From Halorientalis litorea (GTDB lineage Archaea > Halobacteriota > Halobacteria > Halobacteriales > Haloarculaceae), in assembly GCF_023028225.1 (NCBI RefSeq), contig NZ_CP095482.1, positions 2,480,001-2,544,000 of the forward strand: a stretch of DNA of 64,000 nucleotides, in the 5' to 3' direction. The notes below the pieces were generated by a model. That model was not told the DNA's origin and ran no database searches. It saw only the letters and a program-made list of their open reading frames with translations. Positions 15,465-23,071 of this stretch are shown one piece after another. How positions within the stretch are numbered: position 1 is the stretch's first letter; every line of letters begins with the position of its first letter. The position numbers were made by a program, and so were the translations under genes.

Positions 15465-18005
15465 TCACTCCCCTTCTCCTGCTTCCGTTCCGGCCTTGGT
15501 CACGAACTGGCCGAAGTCGATTTCGGCGTCTTCGTCTTCGTCGTCGTCCTGTTGGACCGGTTCGATGTTCTCCTGCGTCTCGATACCACCCAGTGCCTTC
15601 ACGATTTCCGGCGTCTCCATGCTCTTGTACTGGTCGAACATCGGCTGTGCGTTCTCCAGAATCTCGTTCGTCTCTTCGAGCATCTCCTCACTCGCCGACG
15701 GCCGCGGGACCATCTCCTCTTTCTCGGGGTCGATGTCGATCATGACCGACTCCATGTCCCGCAGGTCTTCGAGGCTCTCTTCGAGTTTGTCGTGGGCGAT
15801 GAGCGTCAGGATGGTGTCCGGGTCGTTGATGAACGCCTGAATCGTCGCCGCCACCTGCTGGTAGGTGTTGATGCCGTTCTGGATGAGGTGGGCCAGCACG
15901 ATTTTGCGCTTGAACAACTCCTCGTCCAGTCGTTCCTGTGTCCACCCACGGTCGAACTTGATTTCCTCCAGCGTGTTGGACTGGCCCATCTGGATGAACG
16001 TGTCCGTCTCGGCCTGCCACTGGTAGACGTCCCTGACGTTGATTTCGTCGTTCTCGGCGGAGTACTCGTTGATTTCGGTCAGGGTCTTGCTCCGGCGGAC
16101 CTTCTTGCCGTCCGTCCGGCTCTGGGTCTGGATAGACACCAAATCGAGTGCCGTGAACAGCGTCTTCGAGACGTTGATTGGGTCGGTAGTGAACCGCTTG
16201 ATGACCTCGCCCACCGAGTCGGCGTGGAACGTCGTGTAGGTGGTGTGGCCCGTGGACATGACCTGGAAGAGGGTCCGGCCCTCCTCGCCACGAATCTCAC
16301 CCATGACGATGTAGTCTGGTCGCTGTCGCAGTGCGGCCTCCAGCAGGTCGAACTCGTCCACGTCGCCCGTATCGTCCTCACCGAAGGACGGCCGGGTGAC
16401 GGACGCGACCCAGTTGCGCTGCGGCAGTTCGACCTCGCGGGTGTCCTCGATGGAGACGATTTTCGCGTTCGAGGGGATGAACAGCGAGACGGCGTTCAGC
16501 GAGGTGGTCTTCCCCGAGGCAGTACCGCCCGCGAAGATGAGCGACTTGTGGTTCTCGATACAGAGCCACAGGAACGCCATCTGGTCGAGTGAGAAGGTGT
16601 TCCAGTTGATGAGGTCGATGGGCGTGAACGGCACGTCCTTGAACTGCCGGATGGTGTAGTTGGTCCCGTGGTCGGACACTTCCGCACCGAGGGTCAACTG
16701 CGAGCGTGACCCGTCCGGGAGCGTCGCGTCGACCTGTGGCTGACGCTTCGAGATACCCTTCCCGGACCGCTGGGCCAGTTTCACGACGAAGTCGTCGAGT
16801 TCCTCCTTGCCGTGTTCGACGTTCGAGATAATCTGTTCGTAGTCGGTGTGGTAGACGAACACCCGACTGTTGTACCCGTTACACGAGATGTCCTCGACGT
16901 TGATATCGTGTTTGATGGGGTCGATTTTGGCGAACCCGATGAAGTCCCGTTTCAGGTTGTACAGGAGTTTCTCGACCTGATACTCGTTGAGTGTGCTCGG
17001 GTCTTCCTCGATGATTGCCGGCTCGGGTCGCGCGCTGATACCGTCTAGCCCGCTCTCCTCCGCTGACTCTCCCTCGGGCCCCATCCCCAGCATCGACTTG
17101 ACGGCGACGAGCGCGCCGCCGTCGCCGTTGGTGGAACTGCCGCTCGGACTCCCGCCGTCGTAGATGTCGTACCGTTCGAGCAGTCGCTCGGATTCGCGCT
17201 GGATGACCTCCGCCCGGTCGGACTCGTCGCCTTGGACTACGACATCGTCTTCGGAGTACTTGATGGCGGTCTTGAGTTTGCCGGAGAGGAAGTCCTGTAG
17301 GTCGCGCTCGATGGCGTTGAGGTACGGCTCGATGACGTAGTATTTCTTCTCGTTTTCCTTCCGCGAGTGGAAGATGATGACACAGGCGTATGGTTTGTTG
17401 ACCCAGTACCGTTCGAGTTCTTGGAAGTGCTTTTTCTTCTCGATGGGGACCGCCTTCTCGATGTCGTACCGGTTGGTGACCGTCGTGTTCCCGTTCACGT
17501 CCGAGAAGAACATGTCCTCGTCGAGTTCCTCGTTCACGTCGACGGTGAACTCGTCGACCGTCTCCGTAAGCGTACTGGCGATGTTCTCGGCGTTGCTCAG
17601 TATTCCTTCCGTGTCGTCGGGGTCGAACCCGAGGTACTCCTCCGGTTCGAACGGCTTTTTCTCCCCCTCGCTCGTCCGCGGCGGCTCGCCCTCGTCGTCG
17701 TAGTAGTGTTCGCGCTTGAAGTGTTCCCACGTGTACTCGCCCTTGCGCACCGGCATCTCCTCGGGGTTGAGTTCCCGCTGGAGCGGCTTGTAGATAGATT
17801 CGGCCGCCCGCGCCCCTCGTTGCAATCGCTCTTCGGTCTCCCGAGGGTCGAACCCGAGGAACTCCGTCCTGTCGAACGGACCGCCCGTGTGGAACTCCCG
17901 GCGAACGTCCTCCCACGTGTACTCGCCGACAGTGGCTCGCTCGACCCGGGCGAGGACTTCCTCGGCGTCCGACGGGTCGCCCCCCTCTTTGTCATCAGTT
18001 GCCAT
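15465..18005 (-). CDS. pilB: PilB/TadA-type pilus assembly ATPase
   Basis: The product is 846 residues, longer than many family members. The C-terminal half is a type II/IV secretion ATPase with Walker A GGTASGKT (493-500), a TRE-type motif EDTREVELPQR, and the Walker B region with MGEIRG (E570). His residues in TGHTTYTTFHAD belong to the conserved His box. The hexameric enzyme powers extension of pilus-like filaments. The acidic N-terminus holds two related segments (about 28-61 and 90-136), each beginning EYTWE and ending in LGFDP. The Asp/Glu-rich C-terminal tail is typical of a haloarchaeal protein. It heads the operon with pilC; a TATA-like element lies about 30 nt upstream. Confidence 0.92.
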   Translation of the reverse strand: MATDDKEGGDPSDAEEVLARVERATVGEYTWEDVRREFHTGGPFDRTEFLGFDPRETEERLQRGARAAESIYKPLQRELNPEEMPVRKGEYTWEHFKREHYYDDEGEPPRTSEGEKKPFEPEEYLGFDPDDTEGILSNAENIASTLTETVDEFTVDVNEELDEDMFFSDVNGNTTVTNRYDIEKAVPIEKKKHFQELERYWVNKPYACVIIFHSRKENEKKYYVIEPYLNAIERDLQDFLSGKLKTAIKYSEDDVVVQGDESDRAEVIQRESERLLERYDIYDGGSPSGSSTNGDGGALVAVKSMLGMGPEGESAEESGLDGISARPEPAIIEEDPSTLNEYQVEKLLYNLKRDFIGFAKIDPIKHDINVEDISCNGYNSRVFVYHTDYEQIISNVEHGKEELDDFVVKLAQRSGKGISKRQPQVDATLPDGSRSQLTLGAEVSDHGTNYTIRQFKDVPFTPIDLINWNTFSLDQMAFLWLCIENHKSLIFAGGTASGKTTSLNAVSLFIPSNAKIVSIEDTREVELPQRNWVASVTRPSFGEDDTGDVDEFDLLEAALRQRPDYIVMGEIRGEEGRTLFQVMSTGHTTYTTFHADSVGEVIKRFTTDPINVSKTLFTALDLVSIQTQSRTDGKKVRRSKTLTEINEYSAENDEINVRDVYQWQAETDTFIQMGQSNTLEEIKFDRGWTQERLDEELFKRKIVLAHLIQNGINTYQQVAATIQAFINDPDTILTLIAHDKLEESLEDLRDMESVMIDIDPEKEEMVPRPSASEEMLEETNEILENAQPMFDQYKSMETPEIVKALGGIETQENIEPVQQDDDEDEDAEIDFGQFVTKAGTEAGEGE

Positions 18006-18030
18006 TGATCCACCCGTCGTGACAGGAGCA

Positions 18031-18040
18031 AAAAAAGCTT
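18031..18040 (-). promoter_or_regulatory. TATA-like element for pilB-pilC
   Basis: AAGCTTTTTT on the minus strand, about 26-35 nt before the pilB ATG, is the only AT-rich element at promoter distance. Confidence 0.4.
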
Positions 18041-18188
18041 ATGACGAGGTTATCGATTTTGAGGCACTCTCTCCCGGGAATATCCTCACAAGCGTCCAAC
18101 TGCTTCGCCCGATAAGACTCTGTATTCTCGCTCGTAAGCACCGTTTGTTCCGAATTATATCACTGTACAGGAAACGCTACGGCTCGGG

Positions 18189-19331
18189 TCAGGAGATGAA
18201 CGACTCGATGCGGGCCATCGCCTGCTTGAGTTGGCCCAACCCCGTCGCGTAGGAGACGCGGAGGTGGCCGTCACCGCCCTCGCCGAACGCTGTCCCGGGA
18301 ACCACGGCGACGCGTTCCTCGCGGAGCAACTCCTCCGCGAACGCCTCGGCGTCGTCCCCCGGACACTCGGGGAACGCGTAGAACGCGCCCGCGGCGTCGA
18401 AGCAGTCCAGCCCCATCTCCTCGAACCGTGAGAGGACGAACTTCCGGCGGCGGTCGTACTCCCCGACCATCTGCTGTACGTCGTCGTCGCAGTTCTGGAG
18501 CGCGTCTAGGGCCGCGTACTGTGCCGTCGTCGGTGCCGACAGCATCGTGTACTGGTGGATGCGGTTCATCCCCGCGATGGCCTCGGGCGGCCCCATCGCG
18601 TAACCGAGTCTGAGGCCGGTCATCGCGTAGGCCTTCGAGAAGCCGTTGAACACGATCGTCCGCTCGGCCATTCCCGGGAGCGTGGCGATGGACGTGTGGT
18701 CGTGCTCGTAGGTCAACTCCGAGTATATCTCGTCGGAGAGGACCACGAGGTCGTGTTCCCGGCAGAACTCGGCTACCTCCGCCAGTTCGTCGCCGGTCAT
18801 CGTCGCCCCGGTGGGGTTGTTCGGGTAGCAGTACACGAGGGCGTCGGCCTCGGCCGCGCCCGACTCCGCCAACACCTCGTAGGTTAGCTTGAACTCGTCT
18901 TCGGCCCGGGTCGGCACCGGGAGCGGGTCACCGCCCGCGAAGATGACGCCCGGGACGTACGAGACGTAGGACGGCTGTACCACTGCCACCGTGTCGCCGG
19001 GGTCGACCAGCGCGCGGAACGCGAGGTCGAGTGCCTCGCTCGCCCCGGCGGTGACGACGATTTCCTCGTCGGGGTCGTAGTCGAGGCCGTAGCGGTTCCG
19101 TTGGTCGGCGGCGATGGCCTCCCGGAGTTCCTTCTTGCCGCGGTTGGCGGTGTAGGAGGTCTGTCCCCGTTCGAGCGAGCCGATAGCGGCGTCGCGGGCA
19201 CTCCACGGTGCGGAAAAGTCCGGCTCACCCACGCCCAGCGAGATGATGTCGTCCATCTCCTCGGCGAGCTCGAAGAAGCGTCGGATGCCGGACGGCGGCA
19301 CGCTGTCGACGCGGTCCGAAACCTCCATCAT
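18189..19331 (-). CDS. Class I/II PLP-dependent aminotransferase
   Basis: The product is 380 residues, a usual length. PLP fold-type I features are clear: SLGVGEPDFSAPW near the N-terminus, the YCYPNNPTGA substrate/cofactor loop (about 167-176), LSDEIYSEL with the Asp that contacts the PLP nitrogen, and FNGFSKAYAMTGLRLGY with the Schiff-base Lys in SKAYAM. The C-terminal RVSYATG supplies the substrate carboxylate-binding Arg. It probably transaminates Asp/aromatic or alanine-type substrates; the exact amino acid cannot be read. Its ATGATG start overlaps the TGA of the Lrp-like regulator gene, so regulator and enzyme are translated together and the regulator probably senses an amino acid related to the reaction. 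Confidence 0.88.
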   Translation of the reverse strand: MMEVSDRVDSVPPSGIRRFFELAEEMDDIISLGVGEPDFSAPWSARDAAIGSLERGQTSYTANRGKKELREAIAADQRNRYGLDYDPDEEIVVTAGASEALDLAFRALVDPGDTVAVVQPSYVSYVPGVIFAGGDPLPVPTRAEDEFKLTYEVLAESGAAEADALVYCYPNNPTGATMTGDELAEVAEFCREHDLVVLSDEIYSELTYEHDHTSIATLPGMAERTIVFNGFSKAYAMTGLRLGYAMGPPEAIAGMNRIHQYTMLSAPTTAQYAALDALQNCDDDVQQMVGEYDRRRKFVLSRFEEMGLDCFDAAGAFYAFPECPGDDAEAFAEELLREERVAVVPGTAFGEGGDGHLRVSYATGLGQLKQAMARIESFIS

Positions 19332-19816
19332 GGTGAGACCGACAGTCTGTCCTCGTCGTCGCCGTCGCCGAACTCGATGCCCCGCTCCTTGTAGGCCTCC
19401 ATCACGTAGTGGGTGACCGTCTGGGTTATCTCGGGGACCGGCGCGACCTGTTCGCTGATGAACCGCGACACCTCGCTCATCGAGTCGCCTTCGACCGACA
19501 TGTCGAAGTCGTAGTCACCGCTGACGAGACGGAGCGAGGTCACTTCGGGGAACTTCGCCAGTCGGTCGGCGATGTCCCGGTAACTCGTCTCGCGGTCGAG
19601 CGTCACGTTGAGTTCGACGAGCGCGCGGACCTTCTCGTCTTCGAGTTCGCCGTAGTCGACGATGGCTTGGTACCCACAGATGACGCTCTCGGCTTCGAGG
19701 TCGGCGATGACTGCCTCGACTTCTTCGGGGTCCGCCCCCGTCTGGCGCGCGATATCCTCCGTCGACGTGCGCGCGTTCTCTCGCAGTATCGCCAGAATCT
19801 CGCCGCGACTGCTCAT
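19328..19816 (-). CDS. Lrp/AsnC family transcriptional regulator
   Basis: The product is 162 residues. An N-terminal winged helix (residues about 5-50: EILAILRENARTSTEDIARQ, then ADPEEVEAVIADLE) is followed by the RAM/AsnC ligand-binding domain with RALVELNVTLD and RLVSGDYDF. I chose ATG 19816 because CTTTAG at 19841-19846 (minus strand) lies at leaderless promoter distance; four codons upstream are also open. It is co-transcribed with the aminotransferase and probably regulates it in response to an amino acid. Confidence 0.88.
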   Translation of the reverse strand: MSSRGEILAILRENARTSTEDIARQTGADPEEVEAVIADLEAESVICGYQAIVDYGELEDEKVRALVELNVTLDRETSYRDIADRLAKFPEVTSLRLVSGDYDFDMSVEGDSMSEVSRFISEQVAPVPEITQTVTHYVMEAYKERGIEFGDGDDEDRLSVSP

Positions 19817-19940
19817 ACTATACCCCACCCGGGCGCGGACTAAAGGCTTGCTACATCTGCGCGGCTCCGTCGAAATCCTTGGACGGGAAACGCTCGCTGC
19901 ATACAGAGGGTGAGTTCAGCAGGACGAATGATCTCAACTC

Positions 19941-19968
19941 GACAGTCATAGTGGTACCAGCGACTGTC
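19941..19968. promoter_or_regulatory. Inverted repeat in the lrp-cbiM divergent gap
   Basis: GACAGTC and GACTGTC form a perfect 7-bp inverted repeat separated by 14 nt, and the spacer contains the palindrome TGGTACCA. It lies about 80 nt before cbiM and 125 nt before the lrp-like start. An operator function is only a suggestion. Confidence 0.3.
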
Positions 19969-20016
19969 TGACCCTTTCAATCTCGTGTTAACAACAGCTA
20001 AGTCTGAAATAGCCAA

Positions 20017-20030
20017 TTTTATTATTTTAG
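20017..20030 (+). promoter_or_regulatory. AT-rich promoter element for the cbiM operon
   Basis: TTTTATTATTTTAG ends 20 nt before the cbiM ATG at 20050. It is consistent with a TATA element for a nearly leaderless transcript. Confidence 0.5.
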
Positions 20031-20049
20031 AATTTGATCTTAATAACTG

Positions 20050-20730
20050 ATGGCACACATCCATCTCGGCGAAGGTTCGTTCCCGCTATGGGCACTGGCA
20101 CTTTGGACCGCTCTCGGTGTGACTTTCATTGCCGCGGTCGTCCACCGCGTCCGACGTGGCGGCATCAAACCGCATCAGATCGCTCTAGCTGGGATCGGTG
20201 CTGCAGCAAGTTTCGCGGTGTTCCAGCTGAACATCCCCATCTGGGGCGGCATCCACATGAACCTCACCGGCCTCGTCGGAATCCTCGCCGGGCCGCTGCT
20301 CGGGGCACTCATCGCACTGGTCGTGAACATCTTCTCGGCAGCCCTCGGCCACGGTGCAGTCGGCCTGCTTGGGGCGAATACGCTTGTCAACGCGAGTGAA
20401 GCTATCGTCGCCTACTACGCGTTTAAGACGCTGATGGGGATGGACTGGGACGTCTTCCCCGCCAGCGCGGGTGCCGCGACACTCGGCCTCTCAGCAGGCG
20501 CGTTCCTGATGGGGGCGATTATCGTCGTCAGCGGCGTGAACGGGAGCGCGCTGCCGCGTAGTGACCTGACGATTGCCGTCGCCGGTCTCGTGGGGCTCAA
20601 CCTCGGTGTCGCCGTCATCGAGGGGATCCTGACGGGCTTTATCGTTCAATTCCTCGCCTCCGTTCGTCCCGACCTCGTCGGCCTCGCCGACCGTGACACC
20701 CAGGAGGAACCGACTGGGGTGACCGCCTGA
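20050..20730 (+). CDS. cbiM: ECF transporter substrate-binding membrane protein for cobalt/nickel (CbiM-like)
   Basis: The product is 226 residues with about six or seven membrane segments, the usual CbiM size. It begins MAHIHLGEG, and the internal GGIHMNLTG segment carries the other His expected in the metal site. In CbiM/NikM proteins the metal is bound by the N-terminal amine, His2 and a His of the second loop. Here an Ala follows Met, so removal of Met would restore His to position 2. It captures Co2+ or Ni2+ for the CbiQ/CbiO module encoded directly downstream. Its TGA overlaps the next ATG by one base. Co versus Ni cannot be decided. Confidence 0.85.
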   Translation: MAHIHLGEGSFPLWALALWTALGVTFIAAVVHRVRRGGIKPHQIALAGIGAAASFAVFQLNIPIWGGIHMNLTGLVGILAGPLLGALIALVVNIFSAALGHGAVGLLGANTLVNASEAIVAYYAFKTLMGMDWDVFPASAGAATLGLSAGAFLMGAIIVVSGVNGSALPRSDLTIAVAGLVGLNLGVAVIEGILTGFIVQFLASVRPDLVGLADRDTQEEPTGVTA

Positions 20731-21053
20731 TGCAACACTGGAAGCAGTACGGTGGCCTGGCCGGCCTCTTCGCTGCCTTTCTCGCCGCTGGGTACTGGGG
20801 CTTCACCGCGACCGGCGGTGCCCTGCCGTGGGCTAAACGCTCTGCGAAGGCCCTCCAGCGCGGTGTGCAGGAGGGCGGCGGTTCGCTCGTCGACTTCGGC
20901 CGCGGTATCGTGGTGGCCGGCCCCATTCGGAACGGCGGGCTGATGCTCGAATTCGGCGCGCTCGTCCTCGTGCTAGTTGTCCTCGGTATCGGGCTGTACG
21001 TCTACGTCGACCGCTACGGCGGCCTCGAGGACGGAGAACGCCCGGCTCGGTAA
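20730..21053 (+). CDS. Small two-helix membrane protein in the CbiN position
   Basis: The product is 107 residues, with a hydrophobic helix at about 8-28 (GGLAGLFAAFLAAGYWGF), an intervening soluble loop with basic and Gly residues, and a second helix at about 71-93 (LMLEFGALVLVLVVLGIGL). Topology and position between cbiM and cbiQ match CbiN, the small auxiliary subunit that helps load metal into CbiM. I see no CbiN sequence signature, so it may be a haloarchaeal replacement. Start and stop sit within 2 nt of both neighbours. Confidence 0.7.
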   Translation: MQHWKQYGGLAGLFAAFLAAGYWGFTATGGALPWAKRSAKALQRGVQEGGGSLVDFGRGIVVAGPIRNGGLMLEFGALVLVLVVLGIGLYVYVDRYGGLEDGERPAR

Positions 21054-21055
21054 CC

Positions 21056-21868
21056 GTGACGACACTCTCGAATCACGTTCCCGACCCGCGGCTCATCACG
21101 GCGTTCGCCGAACGGCGAGACGGACCGTTGCACCGCGTCAATCCATGGACGAAGGTCGGCGTCGTCGGCGCACTCGTCCTCGCCGTCACGGTGTTCGACC
21201 GCCTCGCGCTCCTTGCGGGACTGTACGGAGCCGTACTGGTGGTCTATGGACTCGCGGGGATGCCATATCGACGGCTAGCTGGCTGGTACACGCTCCCGAT
21301 GCTTTTCATCGTCTCGGTCGCCGGGCCGCTGGCGTTTCTCGAACCGGGGACGCCTGTCGGCGGCGCGCTCTCGACACCGGTCGGTGAACTTTCGGTCACG
21401 TGGGCGGGGCTCGTCCTCTTCGGGGAACTCGCCTGTCGGTCACTCACGGTGGTCACGTTCGCCCTGACGGCGTCGATGACGACAAAATACACCGACGTCG
21501 CGTACATGATCGGGAGGTTGCTGCCGCGACCGATCGACCAGGTCGCGTTGCTCACCTACCGGTTCACGTTCGTGATGCTCGAGACGCTCGAAGACTTGGT
21601 GAAAGCCGCACTCTCCCGGGGGGCGAACTTCTCGGATTTCTGGTCGAACAAGCGACTGTACGCCAGAATCCTCGGAATGACGATATTGTCGGCGATCGAG
21701 CAGTCCGAACGACTCGTCAAGTCGATGGAAGCCCGTGGCTACAACGGCGACATCACGCTGTACGGCGACGTCTCGCGGCCACCGATCCACGAACTACTCA
21801 TCGTTGCCGGGTCGTATCTCGCTGTCGTCGGCTACGCGGCAGTCGCGGTCTACGGGGTGAGACTGTGA
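21056..21868 (+). CDS. cbiQ: ECF transporter T component CbiQ
   Basis: The product is 270 residues with four to six membrane helices. It contains the coupling helices characteristic of the family: ALSRGANFSDFW and KSMEARGYNGD, where the Ala-Arg-Gly motifs contact the ATPases. The gene starts with GTG, 2 nt after the previous stop, and its end overlaps the cbiO start by 4 nt. It couples ATP hydrolysis by CbiO to metal release from CbiM. Confidence 0.9.
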   Translation: MTTLSNHVPDPRLITAFAERRDGPLHRVNPWTKVGVVGALVLAVTVFDRLALLAGLYGAVLVVYGLAGMPYRRLAGWYTLPMLFIVSVAGPLAFLEPGTPVGGALSTPVGELSVTWAGLVLFGELACRSLTVVTFALTASMTTKYTDVAYMIGRLLPRPIDQVALLTYRFTFVMLETLEDLVKAALSRGANFSDFWSNKRLYARILGMTILSAIEQSERLVKSMEARGYNGDITLYGDVSRPPIHELLIVAGSYLAVVGYAAVAVYGVRL

Positions 21869-22740
21869 GTCGAGACGATTCACCGCTGGTTGATCTCCAG
21901 TGTGAGGCCCACACCTACCCCGACGGGACGGTCGGCATGCACGACGTCGACTTCTCGGTGTACCCCGACGAAGTCGTCGTACTCGTCGGCGGCAACGGTG
22001 CCGGGAAGTCGACACTCCTCGAACACCTGAACGCGACGCTCGTTCCCGACGACGGCGAACTCGTCGTCGACGGCACGTCGATCACCGAAGACAACAAGGC
22101 ACACGCACGGAGGGAAGTCGGCTTCGTCTTCCAGGACGCCGATACGCAACTCGTCGCGCCCACGGTCCTCGATGACGTGATGTTCGGCCTCCAGAACTAC
22201 GGCGTCCCCAGTGACGAAGCGAGAGAGCGCGCTCGTGAGGCACTCGCGACCGTCGACGCGAGCCACCTCGAAGACCGGATCCCTCACTACCTGAGCGGTG
22301 GCGAGAAACGCCTCGTCGGCCTCGCCGGCGTGCTCGTCCTCGAACCGAGCGTGGTCGTGCTGGACGAACCACTCGCAGGGCTTGACCCGGAGCGCTCCGA
22401 TCTGGTTGCCGATCGAATCGAGCAGATTCACCAAGAGGGTATCAGTGTCGTCCTGTCGACACACGACCTCGAATTCGCCGCCGAAGTTGCAGACCGTGTC
22501 TGTGTGATGGTCGACGGAAACATCGTCGGGAGTGGCACGCCACGGACGGTGTTCTACGACGATACGCTGCTAGCCGAAGCGAACCTTCACCCACCCAGTG
22601 CCGTTCGTGTGGTTCGCGATGTAGGATTGGATTCGACCGCACGGCCAGTAACGGAAGCCGATCTCGTCGCGCTTCTCGCGGGAGCCGGTGATTCAGACGC
22701 CAAACGAACCCCCCGATTCGAAGAGGCAGAAGACGTCTGA
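21865..22740 (+). CDS. cbiO: ECF transporter ATPase CbiO
   Basis: The product is 291 residues. It has Walker A GGNGAGKST (42-50), a Q-loop in VGFVFQDADTQL, the ABC signature LSGGEKR, Walker B VVVLDEPLAGLDP, and the H-loop in STHDLEF. The GTG start at 21865 overlaps the cbiQ TGA as GTGA, which implies translational coupling. The C-terminal extension of about 60 residues after the ATPase core (SAVRVVRDVGL onward) is longer than in minimal CbiO. It supplies energy for cobalt/nickel uptake, probably for cobalamin synthesis. Confidence 0.92.
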   Translation: MSRDDSPLVDLQCEAHTYPDGTVGMHDVDFSVYPDEVVVLVGGNGAGKSTLLEHLNATLVPDDGELVVDGTSITEDNKAHARREVGFVFQDADTQLVAPTVLDDVMFGLQNYGVPSDEARERAREALATVDASHLEDRIPHYLSGGEKRLVGLAGVLVLEPSVVVLDEPLAGLDPERSDLVADRIEQIHQEGISVVLSTHDLEFAAEVADRVCVMVDGNIVGSGTPRTVFYDDTLLAEANLHPPSAVRVVRDVGLDSTARPVTEADLVALLAGAGDSDAKRTPRFEEAEDV

Positions 22741-23071
22741 CGCTCTTCCGGATTCGCTCCCACCACCCTCGTCAGGGCGAGAGCAGGAGCCTGCGGTCCG
22801 TATGAGCGGTCTTCCTGCCCGATATCGCGGGGGCAGCATCGTACTGGGGCTCCCGTTAGCTCTGATCTTCGAGTTGCGACCGCGCGGGATTCGCGCTCCG
22901 TCTTCAGTGAGACCTCGAAAAATATATCAGCAGATTAAAACTCAACGGAGGCATCCACACGGAAACAGGGCTCTCACGTCACTGGTGTCATCGCCCGCGG
23001 ACGCCGACGGTTCCACCGCCGCCCTGCATATCGGGCTTCGACGCTCACCCCGAAGCCTCCGCCCTCGGCGG
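22741..23071. other. Intergenic gap between the convergent cbiO and acyl-CoA ligase genes
   Basis: No gene is visible in this roughly 330-nt gap. It holds CTGCCC/GGGCAG arms (22815-22836) around a CGATATCG core, a possible stem-loop terminator for cbi transcripts, and an AT-rich patch near 22918-22940. Nothing else was recognised. Confidence 0.4.

Noticed and set aside
19817-20049. Cobalamin riboswitch before cbiM
   Set aside because: I could not find a B12-box-like sequence; the region is too short and AT-rich for the conserved core.
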